Shown here: positions 5,761-5,815 of the stretch, piece after piece
Layout of the letters: the number at the start of each line of letters is the position of its first letter
How positions within the stretch are numbered: position 1 is the first letter of the stretch
Source: Deltaproteobacteria bacterium
Lineage (GTDB): Bacteria > Desulfobacterota > DSM-4660 > Desulfatiglandales > Desulfatiglandaceae
Length of the DNA: 5,815 nt
Reading direction: 5' to 3'
Assembly (NCBI GenBank): GCA_019307645.1
Contig: JAFDJF010000189.1
Location: 1-5,815 of the forward strand
The notes under the pieces: generated by a model
What the model saw: only the letters and a program-made list of their open reading frames with translations
Told to the model about the DNA's origin: nothing
Databases searched by the model: none
Position numbers and translations under genes: made by a program

Positions 5761-5815
5761 CATGATTTTCTGGCCCGAAGTGTAGTTCACACTACATGAG
5801 GTTCAGAAAAGCATG
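5761..5815. repeat. Nested inverted repeat reaching the right edge
   Basis: Outer arms CATGATTTTCTG (5761-5772) and CAGAAAAGCATG (5804-5815) match at 11 of 12 positions. An inner perfect 6-bp stem, TGTAGT/ACTACA (5781-5786 and 5791-5796) with a TCAC loop, sits between unpaired 8- and 7-base segments. The outer arm ends exactly at the window edge, so its true length is unknown. It may be a terminator-like structure for tupABC, the leader of the next gene, or a mobile repeat. The 5635-5815 stretch shows no supported gene. Confidence 0.5.

Noticed and set aside
5607..5786. Minus-strand frame of 60 open codons after tupC
   Set aside because: No ATG except one near its end, no ribosome site, and it overlaps the tupC 3' end; no recognised product.
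5698..5815. Integron attC site or insertion-sequence end
   Set aside because: Core-site consensus sequences (GTTRRRY and RYYYAAC) are not matched, and no transposase or integrase gene is visible.

Overview
The window holds two divergent transport loci separated by a 625-base non-coding stretch. It looks like a Gram-negative bacterium: there is a 22-stranded-barrel type TonB-dependent receptor with a C-terminal Phe, plus inner-membrane ABC transporters. The tungstate-type TupABC set and the overall character would suit an anaerobe such as a Desulfobacterota sulfate reducer, but that placement is inference; no rRNA or lineage marker is present.

Left part (1-2378, minus strand). A TonB-dependent outer-membrane receptor gene starts at 2378 and ends at 401. 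One base after its stop codon, a FecCD/BtuC-type permease gene starts with TTG at 399 and runs off the left edge. Together they form the outer- and inner-membrane steps of an uptake system for an iron chelate, cobalamin, haem or similar ligand. The receptor is broken as written: a run of ten G (coding strand, 2239-2230) sits exactly between the signal peptide/TonB box and the plug domain, and shifts the reading frame into a TGA. A run of nine G would give one 658-residue receptor. This is either a phase-variation switch or a sequencing/assembly error, and it is the most interesting point of the window.

Middle (2379-3003). AT-rich divergent intergenic region. It contains a possible receptor promoter, a GC-rich leader hairpin, a 58-codon open frame with a good Shine-Dalgarno but no recognised product, a small GNRA-loop hairpin, and a strong 17-bp-arm inverted repeat immediately upstream of the tupA ribosome binding site.

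Right part (3004-5634, plus strand). A tungstate ABC transporter operon: tupA (periplasmic oxyanion-binding protein), tupB (permease) and tupC (ATPase with a C-terminal TOBE-like extension). The tupA-tupB spacer is dense in short repeats: a 14-bp direct repeat, a CGCGAACCC motif matching the upstream inverted repeat, and a perfect 14-bp palindrome just before tupB. tupB and tupC are separated by 2 bases.

Right end (5635-5815). No gene is supported; there are two inverted repeats, the last of which reaches the window edge.
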